In this document: positions 1-6,178 of the stretch, piece after piece
How the letters are laid out: the number at the start of each line of letters is the position of its first letter
Numbering within the stretch: position 1 is the first letter of the stretch
Notes under the pieces: generated by a model
Databases searched by the model: none
Told to the model about the DNA's origin: nothing
Seen by the model: the letters and a program-made list of their open reading frames with translations, nothing else
Made by a program: the position numbers and the translations under genes
Assembly: GCA_004357365.1 (NCBI GenBank)
Contig: SMVT01000178.1
Location: forward strand, 1-8,874
DNA: 8,874 nucleotides
Direction: 5' to 3'
Origin: Nitrospina sp.
GTDB taxonomy: Bacteria > Nitrospinota > Nitrospinia > Nitrospinales > Nitrospinaceae

Positions 1-2
1 AC

Positions 3-1982
3 CACATGTACGCGGTCTTGGCCGGACGGCTGACCATTATCAAGCAGGACCAGGAAATATCCCAGATCCACTCCGGAGAGGTTTTTGGTGAAATGGCCAT
101 CATCGAATCCAAAAACCGTTCCGCCACGGTCCAAGCGGATGCGGAAACCATATTGCTGGAAATCACCAAACCCCAATTCGATTCGCTTCTGGCGTCCCAC
201 GATCAGCTTCTGTTTTCCCTGTTGTCGATCCTGGCAGACCGGTCCCGCGGCAACATTGAAGATTTGGCCATGGGCTACCGGAAAACGGAGGAACAGGAAA
301 AAGTTTCGGTTCATTTGCTGCGCATCCTGGATGACTCTCCCAATGAAATTTACATCATCGATTCCTCGGATTTTAATGTGGTTCGCGCCAATGAGCAGGC
401 GCTCAATAACCTGGGTTACAAAAGGGAAGAGATTGCCAATTGCACGATTTTTGATCTCATCACAAACCTGACCCCAAACATATTCAATAATCTGTCGCGC
501 CCTCTGCGCAACAACGAAGAATCCTTCGTCACGTTTGACGGTATTCACCAGAGAAAAAATGGCAGCCAATACAACACTGAAATCCGCTTCAAACTTCTCC
601 AGAAGGAATCCAACCCTCTGTACGTGGCCATGGCGGTAGATAAAACCGAGCAGTTGCTGATGGAGGAACGCCTCGAGACCCTGGCTTATTATGATTCGGT
701 GACCGGCCTGCCGAATATGGCCCTGGCCAAGGACCGGTTGGGCGTCGCCATTTCCCAAGCGGACCGGCACGAGAAATTGATCGCGGTCCTCATCGTCAGT
801 ATCGTTAATTACAAAACCATCAGTCATTCGCTCACCCCTAACCTGGGTGATCTGTTGCTGAAGGATATCGGGAAACGGCTGGAAGGATGTCTGCGAAAAG
901 AGGACACGGTGGCGCGGCTGGACGGCGAGAATTTTCTTCTGATCCTGAGCGGGTCCAGCCACCAGCGGTTTGTCACCCTCATGGCTCAAAAAATTCTGCA
1001 AACCCTGGAGCCCATGTTCACGCTGGACAACCAGGAAGTCAGCATACGGTCGACCATGGGAATCGCCCTGTACCCGCATGACGGTAAGGATCCGCCCACC
1101 CTGGTACAAAATGCACAAGCGGCGCTGTGGTCCGCAAAAGAAAAAGATAAACATGCTTTTCAATATTACAACCCGGCCTTCCTGTTTCAGTCGGCGAAGA
1201 AGGTCAACATGGAAAAGGATTTGCGGAAAGCACTGGAACGTGAAGAATTTGAGTTGCATTTTCAGCCCAAGTTTCAACTGGCGACTGGCCAGTTCGCCGG
1301 CATGGAATCGCTCATTCGCTGGTGCCATCCGGAAAAGGGCTGGGTCCCGACCCAGGAATTCATTACCGCGGCGGAGGAAAACCGTCTGATCATCCCCATC
1401 GGAGAATGGGTCCTGAAAACCGCCTGCGACCAGATCAGAAAATGGTTGGACATGGGACTGGACCCGATCAACGTGGCGGTCAATATTTCAGGGCATCAGT
1501 TCAACCAGGGCAACCTGGTTCAAAAAGTGGAAAAACAGGTGATCCAGTCGGGAATCGACCCCCACCTGCTGGAGCTGGAATTGACCGAAACCGTGCTGAT
1601 GGAAAATTCCCATAGCGCTCTTTCCCGCCTGAAGTCCTTGCACGAGTTTGGATTGCTGTTATCCATCGACGACTTCGGCACCGGCTTTTCTTCTCTCAAA
1701 TATCTAAAGGACATGCCCATTCATTGTCTGAAAATCGATCAAACGTTTGTTCATGACCATCACGTGAAAGCCAACAGCGCCATTATCCAGGCCGTGGTTT
1801 CCCTGGCTCAAAACCTCGAACTGAAAACGGTCGCCGAGGGTGTGGAAACGCAAGATCAATTGGCTTTTCTGAAGGAAACCGGCTGCCATCTCGGCCAGGG
1901 GATCATGTTGAGCCCCGTCCTCTCGCAGGAAGATATGACCCGGTATCTCCAAAACGGCCACGAAATCCCGGATTCCTTCTGA
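3..1982 (+). CDS. cNMP-binding / PAS / degenerate GGDEF / EAL signalling protein, predicted c-di-GMP phosphodiesterase (5' end missing)
   Basis: The frame is open to the window edge. The first visible residues (MYAVLAGRLTII, counted from the Met codon at 6) already lie inside a cyclic-nucleotide-binding fold, so the N-terminus is missing. Visible order: cNMP-binding domain to about residue 85, PAS about 103-213, GGDEF about 228-395, EAL about 405-652. The GGDEF signature is degenerate (DGENF, 306-310), so cyclase activity is unlikely. An RxxD I-site (R297-D300) five residues upstream survives. The EAL domain keeps the expected acidic and basic residues: E434 (as ESL), ELTE 525-528, DD 555-556 in DDFGTGFSSL, K576, E611/E614 and Q631. 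I infer an active c-di-GMP phosphodiesterase tuned by a cNMP-type and a PAS ligand, with the GGDEF as an allosteric or c-di-GMP/GTP-binding module. No Shine-Dalgarno precedes codon 6, which supports an upstream start. A stator-PilZ operon follows 184 bp downstream. Confidence 0.93.
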   Translation, partial: HMYAVLAGRLTIIKQDQEISQIHSGEVFGEMAIIESKNRSATVQADAETILLEITKPQFDSLLASHDQLLFSLLSILADRSRGNIEDLAMGYRKTEEQEKVSVHLLRILDDSPNEIYIIDSSDFNVVRANEQALNNLGYKREEIANCTIFDLITNLTPNIFNNLSRPLRNNEESFVTFDGIHQRKNGSQYNTEIRFKLLQKESNPLYVAMAVDKTEQLLMEERLETLAYYDSVTGLPNMALAKDRLGVAISQADRHEKLIAVLIVSIVNYKTISHSLTPNLGDLLLKDIGKRLEGCLRKEDTVARLDGENFLLILSGSSHQRFVTLMAQKILQTLEPMFTLDNQEVSIRSTMGIALYPHDGKDPPTLVQNAQAALWSAKEKDKHAFQYYNPAFLFQSAKKVNMEKDLRKALEREEFELHFQPKFQLATGQFAGMESLIRWCHPEKGWVPTQEFITAAEENRLIIPIGEWVLKTACDQIRKWLDMGLDPINVAVNISGHQFNQGNLVQKVEKQVIQSGIDPHLLELELTETVLMENSHSALSRLKSLHEFGLLLSIDDFGTGFSSLKYLKDMPIHCLKIDQTFVHDHHVKANSAIIQAVVSLAQNLELKTVAEGVETQDQLAFLKETGCHLGQGIMLSPVLSQEDMTRYLQNGHEIPDSF

Positions 1983-2088
1983 CACCCGATTTTCAGCCCG
2001 GCCGGCCCCTGCGGCAGGCATCCCCCCATTCAGCCAGCCTTTTAAACCGAAAGTGGATGCTTTCCCAGCCCCTAAGCCCATGAAAAAA

Positions 2089-2117
2089 TTGCACGAACAG
2101 CATCGACATGGTAAATT
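2089..2117 (+). promoter_or_regulatory. Candidate sigma-70-type promoter for the stator operon
   Basis: TTGCAC (2089-2094) and TAAATT (2112-2117) are separated by exactly 17 bp. This would start transcription near 2124 and give a leader of about 43 nt before the GTG at 2167. Each hexamer matches consensus only partly, so this is a candidate. I saw no convincing sigma-28 or sigma-54 flagellar promoter in the 184-bp gap. The rest of the gap holds a GC-rich palindrome (2000-2007) and a small dyad (2008-2018) without a T-tract. Confidence 0.3.
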
Positions 2118-2153
2118 TAAAAGATGATCCCTGTAATGGACGGTAACGAAAAA

Positions 2154-2158
2154 AAGGA
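2154..2158 (+). promoter_or_regulatory. Shine-Dalgarno supporting the GTG start of motA
   Basis: AAGGA lies 8 nt before the GTG at 2167. This decides the non-ATG start, which also gives a protein that aligns in register with PomA from residue 1. Confidence 0.6.
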
Positions 2159-2166
2159 CTGATTAA

Positions 2167-2940
2167 GTGGACCTTGCTTCCCTGGTAGGAGTTGTATTGG
2201 GAATTTCGCTCCTCGTGGGCGCAATTTTCATGAACGGCCATCTGGAAAATTTTTTCAATGTTCCCGGCTTCATGATTGTCTTTGGGGGGACCATCGCCGC
2301 CACGTTGATCACCTTCCAGCTCAAAGATGTGGTCACCGCCTTTAAAGCGGCTTTTTTTGTGTTCACCGTAAAAAAACTGGACCCGAACGACATGGTGGAA
2401 ACCATGATCGAATTGTGCACCATCAGCCGCCGCCAAGGGTTGATCGCTTTGAGCCGCATGGAAATCGAAGACGATTTGCTGCGAAAAGCCTGTAACCTGA
2501 TCGCCGACGGGTCCAAGGAAGACCTGATCCGGGACACGCTTCATATTGAAATCGAATCGATGAAACAGCGGCACTTTATCATTCAGGATGTTTTCCGTAA
2601 AATGGCGATCTACTCACCCTCATTCGGAATGATGGGAACGCTGATCGGGTTGGTTCAAATGCTGCGCCAATTATCCAATCCCGAAACCATCGGTCCCGCC
2701 ATGGCGGTGGCCCTGTTGACCACGTTTTATGGAATGCTGCTGGCCACCCTGTTTTTTCTTCCCATCGCCGGAAAGCTGAAGGACCGGACGATGGTTGAAG
2801 TGATCACTCTGGAAATCATTTTTGAGGGGGCGATTTCGATTCTGGAAGACAACAACCCGATTTTCGTCTACGAAAAATTATCCTCTTACATTCCGGCGAA
2901 AAAACGGAGACCGCACCGACCGTTCTACATTAAAAAATAA
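2167..2940 (+). CDS. motA: MotA/PomA-family stator subunit A, predicted sodium type
   Basis: This is the inner-membrane stator A subunit (MotA/TolQ/ExbB family), which surrounds the B-subunit dimer and uses ion flow to turn a rotor. The 257 residues match the family length (PomA is about 253). Four membrane segments are visible at about 5-25, 32-52, 148-170 and 178-203, with a large cytoplasmic loop between the second and third. The pore motifs MGTLIG (T158) and LLTTFYG (T185, T186) fall at the same numbers as the sodium-linked threonines of Vibrio PomA; E. coli MotA lacks the TM3 threonine. In the rotor-contacting loop R88 and R89 match PomA R88/K89, but the usual Glu at 96 is Ser, with E99 and E101 close by. 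It starts with GTG behind AAGGA and is followed after 9 bp by the B subunit. A use other than flagellar rotation cannot be excluded, since no other flagellar genes are in view. Confidence 0.93.
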   Translation: MDLASLVGVVLGISLLVGAIFMNGHLENFFNVPGFMIVFGGTIAATLITFQLKDVVTAFKAAFFVFTVKKLDPNDMVETMIELCTISRRQGLIALSRMEIEDDLLRKACNLIADGSKEDLIRDTLHIEIESMKQRHFIIQDVFRKMAIYSPSFGMMGTLIGLVQMLRQLSNPETIGPAMAVALLTTFYGMLLATLFFLPIAGKLKDRTMVEVITLEIIFEGAISILEDNNPIFVYEKLSSYIPAKKRRPHRPFYIKK

Positions 2941-2949
2941 CCGGATGCA

Positions 2950-4446
2950 GTGAGCGTCATTATGTCAAACAGAGACAGTGTGGAGATGGTTAAGGAACAG
3001 CTCCGGATCAAAAAAGCTGAACTGAAAAAAGTGGGTGCGGAAAAAAACCGTCAGGAGGTGAAAATCGAGCATTTGCTGGCGATCACCAGCAAAAAGATCA
3101 ACACCCTCCAACAACAGCTTAACGAAAAAGGCGAGCAGCTCCGTTTTCAAAAATCGATTTCCTACCAGCAAACCTCCGTCGTCACATCCGGCAAGAAAGA
3201 GGGTTCCTCATCCAAAACCATCAAGGAAGCGTCCATGTGGGGCACCCTGGAGTTGGACATGGCGGAACAGGTTAACCGGATGTTGAAAGTATTGCGCGAT
3301 AAAAACAACCGTCTGTCACAGAAAATAGGGGAGGAACGAAAGGCCCGGGAGCGGCTGATCGATGAAAAAGGAGTGCTGGCCCGGGAAATCAACCGGCTTC
3401 AAAAAGACCCCAAAGCGGTTCAGCCCGCGAAGATCAAACCCACCCCGGAGGAACTCCTGGACGACGAATCCCGGGAGCGTTTCGAGCAGTTGATCAAAGA
3501 GAAAGAAGACCTGATTAAAACTTACGAAAATCTTCTCGACGGCGATTTCAAAGAAGGCGACGAATCCCAGTTTCCGGCGGAAATCGTTAAACAGGTGCGC
3601 AAGGAACTGACCACCCTGAAAACCGAAAAGGACGAATTGGAAAAAGAATTAGTCCTGCAAAGGAAAAAATTCAAATCCGAATTGACTTACGCGGTTAAAA
3701 AAGCGGGAGAGGTTGCCGGAAAAAAACTGAAACGGGCGCGCTACACCCGTAAAAAACTGGCTGATTTCATGGATGAGGCGATGGAAGAAAAATACTCTCC
3801 CCTGTGGATGACGACCTATGCGGACATGGCCATTCTTCTGCTGACCTTTTTTATTTTGTACTATTCGCTGTCCTCGGTGGCGAACAACAAGTTCAAGGAG
3901 GCGATTCTGGGAACGCAAAAAGCCAGCATCGGACTGCTGGAGTTGATGGATTCTGTCGAAAGGAGGGAAACCATCGAGGTGTTGACCGGACTCAAGACCG
4001 ACGACATCCTGTCGGATATTCAGCACGTGGCGGACCGGGAATCCATGAACGACATCATGGATATTTCCACCGACCGCACCAAAATCGTTATTCGCATCCC
4101 CGGCGGCGCCCTGTTTGAGCCGGGAAAAGCGGATCTCAACTTGGAAAAGAGCAGGCCAATTCTGGCCGAAATCATCCGGCTCATGGAGACCTATCCCCGG
4201 TATAGGATCAGTATTCAAGGGCACACCGACGATAACCCGATCGTTTCCGACCGGTTTCCGTCGAACTGGGAATTGTCCTCGGCACGGGCCATGGCCGTTC
4301 TGAGGTATTTCATCGACAAAAATATAGATCCAAAGCGGTTGACCGCCACCGGATATGCCGATATATTCCCTATCGCATCCAATGATTCCGAGTTGGGACA
4401 AGCCGTCAACAGGAGGGTCGAATTTGTTCTGGAAAAAGAAAATTAA
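2950..4446 (+). CDS. motB: MotB/PomB-family stator subunit B with very long N-terminal coiled coil
   Basis: This is the peptidoglycan-anchoring stator subunit. The single membrane helix (about 285-307) carries the family signature WMTTYADM, with D292 as the ion-binding aspartate (equivalent to E. coli MotB D32, PomB D24). The OmpA-like peptidoglycan-binding domain spans about 375-495 and has GHTDD (H425-D428), NWELSSARA (R446) and the closing NRRVEF. MotB proteins usually have only 20-50 residues before the helix; here there are about 280. These form helical, charged, heptad-like stretches at about 10-68, 97-152 and 165-275, broken by a Ser/Thr/Lys linker (about 74-93), a Pro-containing stretch (154-166) and an acidic break (196-210). 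A basic cluster (258-271) sits just before the membrane. The start is GTG 2950 or ATG 2962 (four codons later); neither has a strong Shine-Dalgarno. Residue numbers here use 2950. The gene lies 9 bp after motA and overlaps the PilZ gene. Confidence 0.92.
   Translation: MSVIMSNRDSVEMVKEQLRIKKAELKKVGAEKNRQEVKIEHLLAITSKKINTLQQQLNEKGEQLRFQKSISYQQTSVVTSGKKEGSSSKTIKEASMWGTLELDMAEQVNRMLKVLRDKNNRLSQKIGEERKARERLIDEKGVLAREINRLQKDPKAVQPAKIKPTPEELLDDESRERFEQLIKEKEDLIKTYENLLDGDFKEGDESQFPAEIVKQVRKELTTLKTEKDELEKELVLQRKKFKSELTYAVKKAGEVAGKKLKRARYTRKKLADFMDEAMEEKYSPLWMTTYADMAILLLTFFILYYSLSSVANNKFKEAILGTQKASIGLLELMDSVERRETIEVLTGLKTDDILSDIQHVADRESMNDIMDISTDRTKIVIRIPGGALFEPGKADLNLEKSRPILAEIIRLMETYPRYRISIQGHTDDNPIVSDRFPSNWELSSARAMAVLRYFIDKNIDPKRLTATGYADIFPIASNDSELGQAVNRRVEFVLEKEN
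4411..4417 (+). promoter_or_regulatory. Strong Shine-Dalgarno inside the end of motB, setting a TTG start
   Basis: AGGAGGG ends 6 nt before the TTG at 4424. It is the strongest ribosome-binding site in the window, while the in-frame ATG at 4355 has none comparable and would force a 92-bp overlap. Translation would be coupled to motB. Confidence 0.7.
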
Positions 4447-4798
4447 ACCGGACAAAAAACTCAAAGCGCCTGAAGAAGCGCGCCAGGCCTATCGGGTCGC
4501 TCCCGATCCTGAAAATCCCCTGTTTCTGAACCTGGCAGGTCAATCGCTGGAGATTCTGGAAATCAGTTCCGGCGGGTTGGCGTTCAAAAACCAGGGGTTC
4601 AAGGCGGAGGATACGTTCAAGGTCGACTTTATCCTGCCGACGGGCGGTGCCATCAATACCCGCATCAAAATATTGCGTATCGACGAAGAAGGGATCTGCC
4701 GGTGCAATTTCGTCAATCTAGATATGAAATCCGAAGACGTCCTTCACCGTTATGTGCTGGTGCGTCAAAAAGACGACCTCAACTCCCAAAATCCTTAA
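4424..4798 (+). CDS. PilZ-domain protein, predicted c-di-GMP receptor
   Basis: This 124-residue protein is little more than one PilZ domain. It has a basic tail (FWKKKIKPDKK), the arginine switch R20-QAY-R24, and the second motif as E46-I-S-S-G-G51. The family consensus there is D/N-x-S-x-x-G, so the Asp is conservatively replaced by Glu. The remaining strands (about 60-110) look like the usual PilZ barrel. In this family c-di-GMP binds the RxxxR loop and the second motif, and PilZ proteins such as YcgR bind stators or rotors and slow the motor. Here it lacks YcgR's N-terminal domain. Its position overlapping motB by 23 bp strongly suggests action on the neighbouring stator; that is inference. 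The TTG start at 4424 is chosen for its Shine-Dalgarno. The ATG at 4355 would add 23 residues that look like out-of-frame motB sequence. Confidence 0.82.
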   Translation: MFWKKKIKPDKKLKAPEEARQAYRVAPDPENPLFLNLAGQSLEILEISSGGLAFKNQGFKAEDTFKVDFILPTGGAINTRIKILRIDEEGICRCNFVNLDMKSEDVLHRYVLVRQKDDLNSQNP

Positions 4799-4837
4799 CC
4801 CTTTTTTAAAACCCGCAGGTGCCCATGACGGCAGGTC

Positions 4838-4843
4838 AGGAAG
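4838..4843 (+). promoter_or_regulatory. Shine-Dalgarno favouring the ATG at 4849
   Basis: AGGAAG lies 5 nt before ATG 4849. Earlier in-frame starts (GTG 4819, ATG 4825) have only a partial AGG match, with overlapping or short spacing. Confidence 0.45.
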
Positions 4844-4848
4844 ATTCG

Positions 4849-5451
4849 ATGCATTGGTCCCGGCACGAATGGGATTTGATCAATGTGACGGAACTCTTCG
4901 AGCACAAACCCGCCATCATGAAAAAGGCGGAAGGGTATCTGGAAGCGTTGCGGTCCGCCTTGGCGGCAGAGTTGAAAGCCCATCCCGAACTCTATCCCGC
5001 CGATACGGATCTGGTAAAAGGCCAGATTGCCCGAGGGGAAAATCATAATGGGTTTCCCTTCCTCTCTCTGGACCTCCCGCAGAAATTCTCAAAAACGGAA
5101 TTCTTTACTTATCGCACGCTGTTCTGGTGGGGACATTACCTGGGGTTTTCCCTCATATTAAAGGGACCCGATTTGCCCACGCAGGTGAACCGCCTGAAAG
5201 AACGTCGACAAAGCCCCGCCGGTGCGGACGTCTATCTTTCCCGGCACAGCGATCCCTGGGAATGGGGCATCGATCATTTCACAAAACTGTCGCAACTGTC
5301 CGGAAACGACGTTCAGCAGGCGATTGATGGAATTCAATACGTCAAACTGATGCGGTTTTTCCCGGTGTCGGAGGAATCTTTTCCGGAACTCAACTGGGCG
5401 GAGGCGGGCCTCCAGTCGTTTCGCGATCTGGTGCAACTGGTATTGGAATGA
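4849..5451 (+). CDS. Conserved-looking cytosolic protein of unknown function (FWWG motif)
   Basis: This is about 200 residues with no signal peptide or membrane helix. I cannot name the family. A central core, RGENHNGFPFLSLDLP followed by FFTYRTLFWWGHYLGFSLILKG (roughly residues 63-107 from ATG 4849), has the dense aromatic and glycine pattern of a conserved site. I recall similar RGE...GLPY..LDYP...FAIRTMFWWGN stretches in uncharacterised Bacteroidetes proteins, but I could not check this. The N-terminus (about 10-45) and the C-terminus look helical. It follows the PilZ gene by 50 bp on the same strand with no visible terminator, so it may be the last gene of the stator operon. A functional link to motility is only contextual. 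Alternative starts at 4825 or 4819 would add 8 or 10 residues. Confidence 0.8.
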   Translation: MHWSRHEWDLINVTELFEHKPAIMKKAEGYLEALRSALAAELKAHPELYPADTDLVKGQIARGENHNGFPFLSLDLPQKFSKTEFFTYRTLFWWGHYLGFSLILKGPDLPTQVNRLKERRQSPAGADVYLSRHSDPWEWGIDHFTKLSQLSGNDVQQAIDGIQYVKLMRFFPVSEESFPELNWAEAGLQSFRDLVQLVLE

Positions 5452-5456
5452 GCGGT

Positions 5457-6014
5457 TTACTTCGAAGGCTTTGCCACCACCAGAATCAAGGGATGCATCC
5501 AAATCACATCTTCGAGGGGGAGCACCATTAAGGATGCGCTTTCCTCCAGGCTTTTCAGGTAAATCCTCTCGTGGGCGGAGTCGGGGATGGGCGACACCCG
5601 GCTTTCGGGAATGTGGAGCGGCGTCGGGGTCATGAAACTTTTTCTGCGGGAGTTCACCCGGGCGGTGGAAGTGACTTGAGGTCTTGGCTCCCGCCGGACG
5701 GAACCCGCCTGGGATTCGTCCTTAACCAGGGTGCAGATCAGGGGTTCCCGCCCCACCAGACCCACTGCATAAACCCCGTCCTGCGCCTTTAAATCCGGGC
5801 ACGGCCCGAATATCCCCAGTGCCGTGGCGCCTTCCGCGGATCTCTTAACGATATCCAAGGCATAGCATGCCTCCGGCAAGGCCTGGGTCACCGCAATCTC
5901 CACCTCGGCGCGATGCTTCAGACCCGGCGGCAATCCTGCCACCGGCTCGGCGGAGTCCACCTTGCCTGATACTTCCAACCAGGGAATGCGCGCCGATTGG
6001 GGTTGGCTGCCCAT
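5457..6014 (-). CDS. Hypothetical protein, 185 residues, unrecognised
   Basis: This is the only substantial reading frame in the 718 bp between its neighbours. Three things support it: an AAGGAA Shine-Dalgarno (reverse of 6023-6028) 8 nt before its ATG, codons rich in third-position G/C like the surrounding genes, and a stop only 5 bp from the convergent gene's stop. No signal peptide or membrane helix is evident. The N-terminal half (about 30-100) has alternating hydrophobic stretches suggesting beta structure (AEVEIAV, VYAVGLVG). A Ser/Arg/Pro-rich linker (about 103-145) follows, then a C-terminal segment with MVLPLEDVIWMHPLILVVA near the end. I do not recognise a family. Its promoter region is shared with folC and contains a strong dyad. 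It could be lineage-specific. Confidence 0.7.
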   Translation of the reverse strand: MGSQPQSARIPWLEVSGKVDSAEPVAGLPPGLKHRAEVEIAVTQALPEACYALDIVKRSAEGATALGIFGPCPDLKAQDGVYAVGLVGREPLICTLVKDESQAGSVRREPRPQVTSTARVNSRRKSFMTPTPLHIPESRVSPIPDSAHERIYLKSLEESASLMVLPLEDVIWMHPLILVVAKPSK

Positions 6015-6022
6015 AAATGGGT

Positions 6023-6028
6023 TTCCTT
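6023..6028 (-). promoter_or_regulatory. Shine-Dalgarno of the minus-strand hypothetical gene
   Basis: Read on the minus strand this is AAGGAA, 8 nt before the ATG at 6014. It is a main support for the gene being real. Confidence 0.55.
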
Positions 6029-6033
6029 CACGA

Positions 6034-6054
6034 TTAAAAATAATTTATTTTTAA
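6034..6054. repeat. Perfect AT-only inverted repeat, 10-bp arms, 1-bp centre
   Basis: The arm TTAAAAATAA (6034-6043) is matched by its exact reverse complement TTATTTTTAA (6045-6054) around a single T. It lies 20-40 bp upstream of the minus-strand gene and about 125 bp upstream of folC. With a 1-nt loop and no G/C it would be a poor RNA hairpin, so a protein-binding operator or a curved or easily melted promoter element is more likely. Confidence 0.6.
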
Positions 6055-6071
6055 GTATTTTACTCACACAA
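6042..6071 (-). promoter_or_regulatory. Candidate promoter for the minus-strand hypothetical gene
   Basis: On the minus strand TTGTGT (6071-6066) and TAAATT (6047-6042) are 18 bp apart. This would start transcription near 6035, about 20 nt before the gene's start and just ahead of its Shine-Dalgarno. The -10 lies inside the 21-bp dyad, so binding there could block the promoter. The match to consensus is partial. Confidence 0.3.
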
Positions 6072-6085
6072 CGGAAATGAGAAAA

Positions 6086-6121
6086 TACAATCCATTTAAA
6101 AACGTACTTCAGCGGACTTCA
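6086..6121 (+). promoter_or_regulatory. Candidate -10 and ACTTCA direct repeat upstream of folC
   Basis: TACAAT at 6086-6091 resembles a -10 box, but no good -35 is found at the right distance. Just downstream ACTTCA occurs twice (6106-6111 and 6116-6121), one helical turn apart, which may be a regulator site or chance. Confidence 0.18.
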
Positions 6122-6178
6122 CGTGCTCCCTGAGAGCCGGAAGGACCTGCGCGCTCTCCATGAAAGCGAGTGCCTTTG

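Noticed and set aside
2000..2018. GC palindrome GGCCGGCC and dyad CCTG-CGG-CAGG after the EAL gene as a terminator
   Set aside because: The stems are short and no T-tract follows, so there is no support for an intrinsic terminator.
2080..2127. Small reading frame MKKLHEQHRHGKFKR in the gap before motA
   Set aside because: It has 15 codons and no Shine-Dalgarno, and it overlaps the candidate promoter.
1993..2574. 193-codon open frame antisense to motA and the gap
   Set aside because: It overlaps clear MotA coding sequence, and its translation has a shadow-like composition with no domains.
2167..4446. Zorya-type anti-phage system (ZorA/ZorB are MotA/MotB-like, with a long tail)
   Set aside because: In Zorya the long tail is on the MotA-like ZorA and effector genes follow. 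Here the A subunit has normal length, the coil is on the B subunit, and a PilZ gene follows with no nuclease or helicase.
3649..4464. 271-codon open frame antisense to motB
   Set aside because: It is antisense to well-supported MotB membrane and OmpA-like domains.
4799..4812. T-run followed by A-run after the PilZ gene as a terminator
   Set aside because: No GC-rich stem precedes the T-run.
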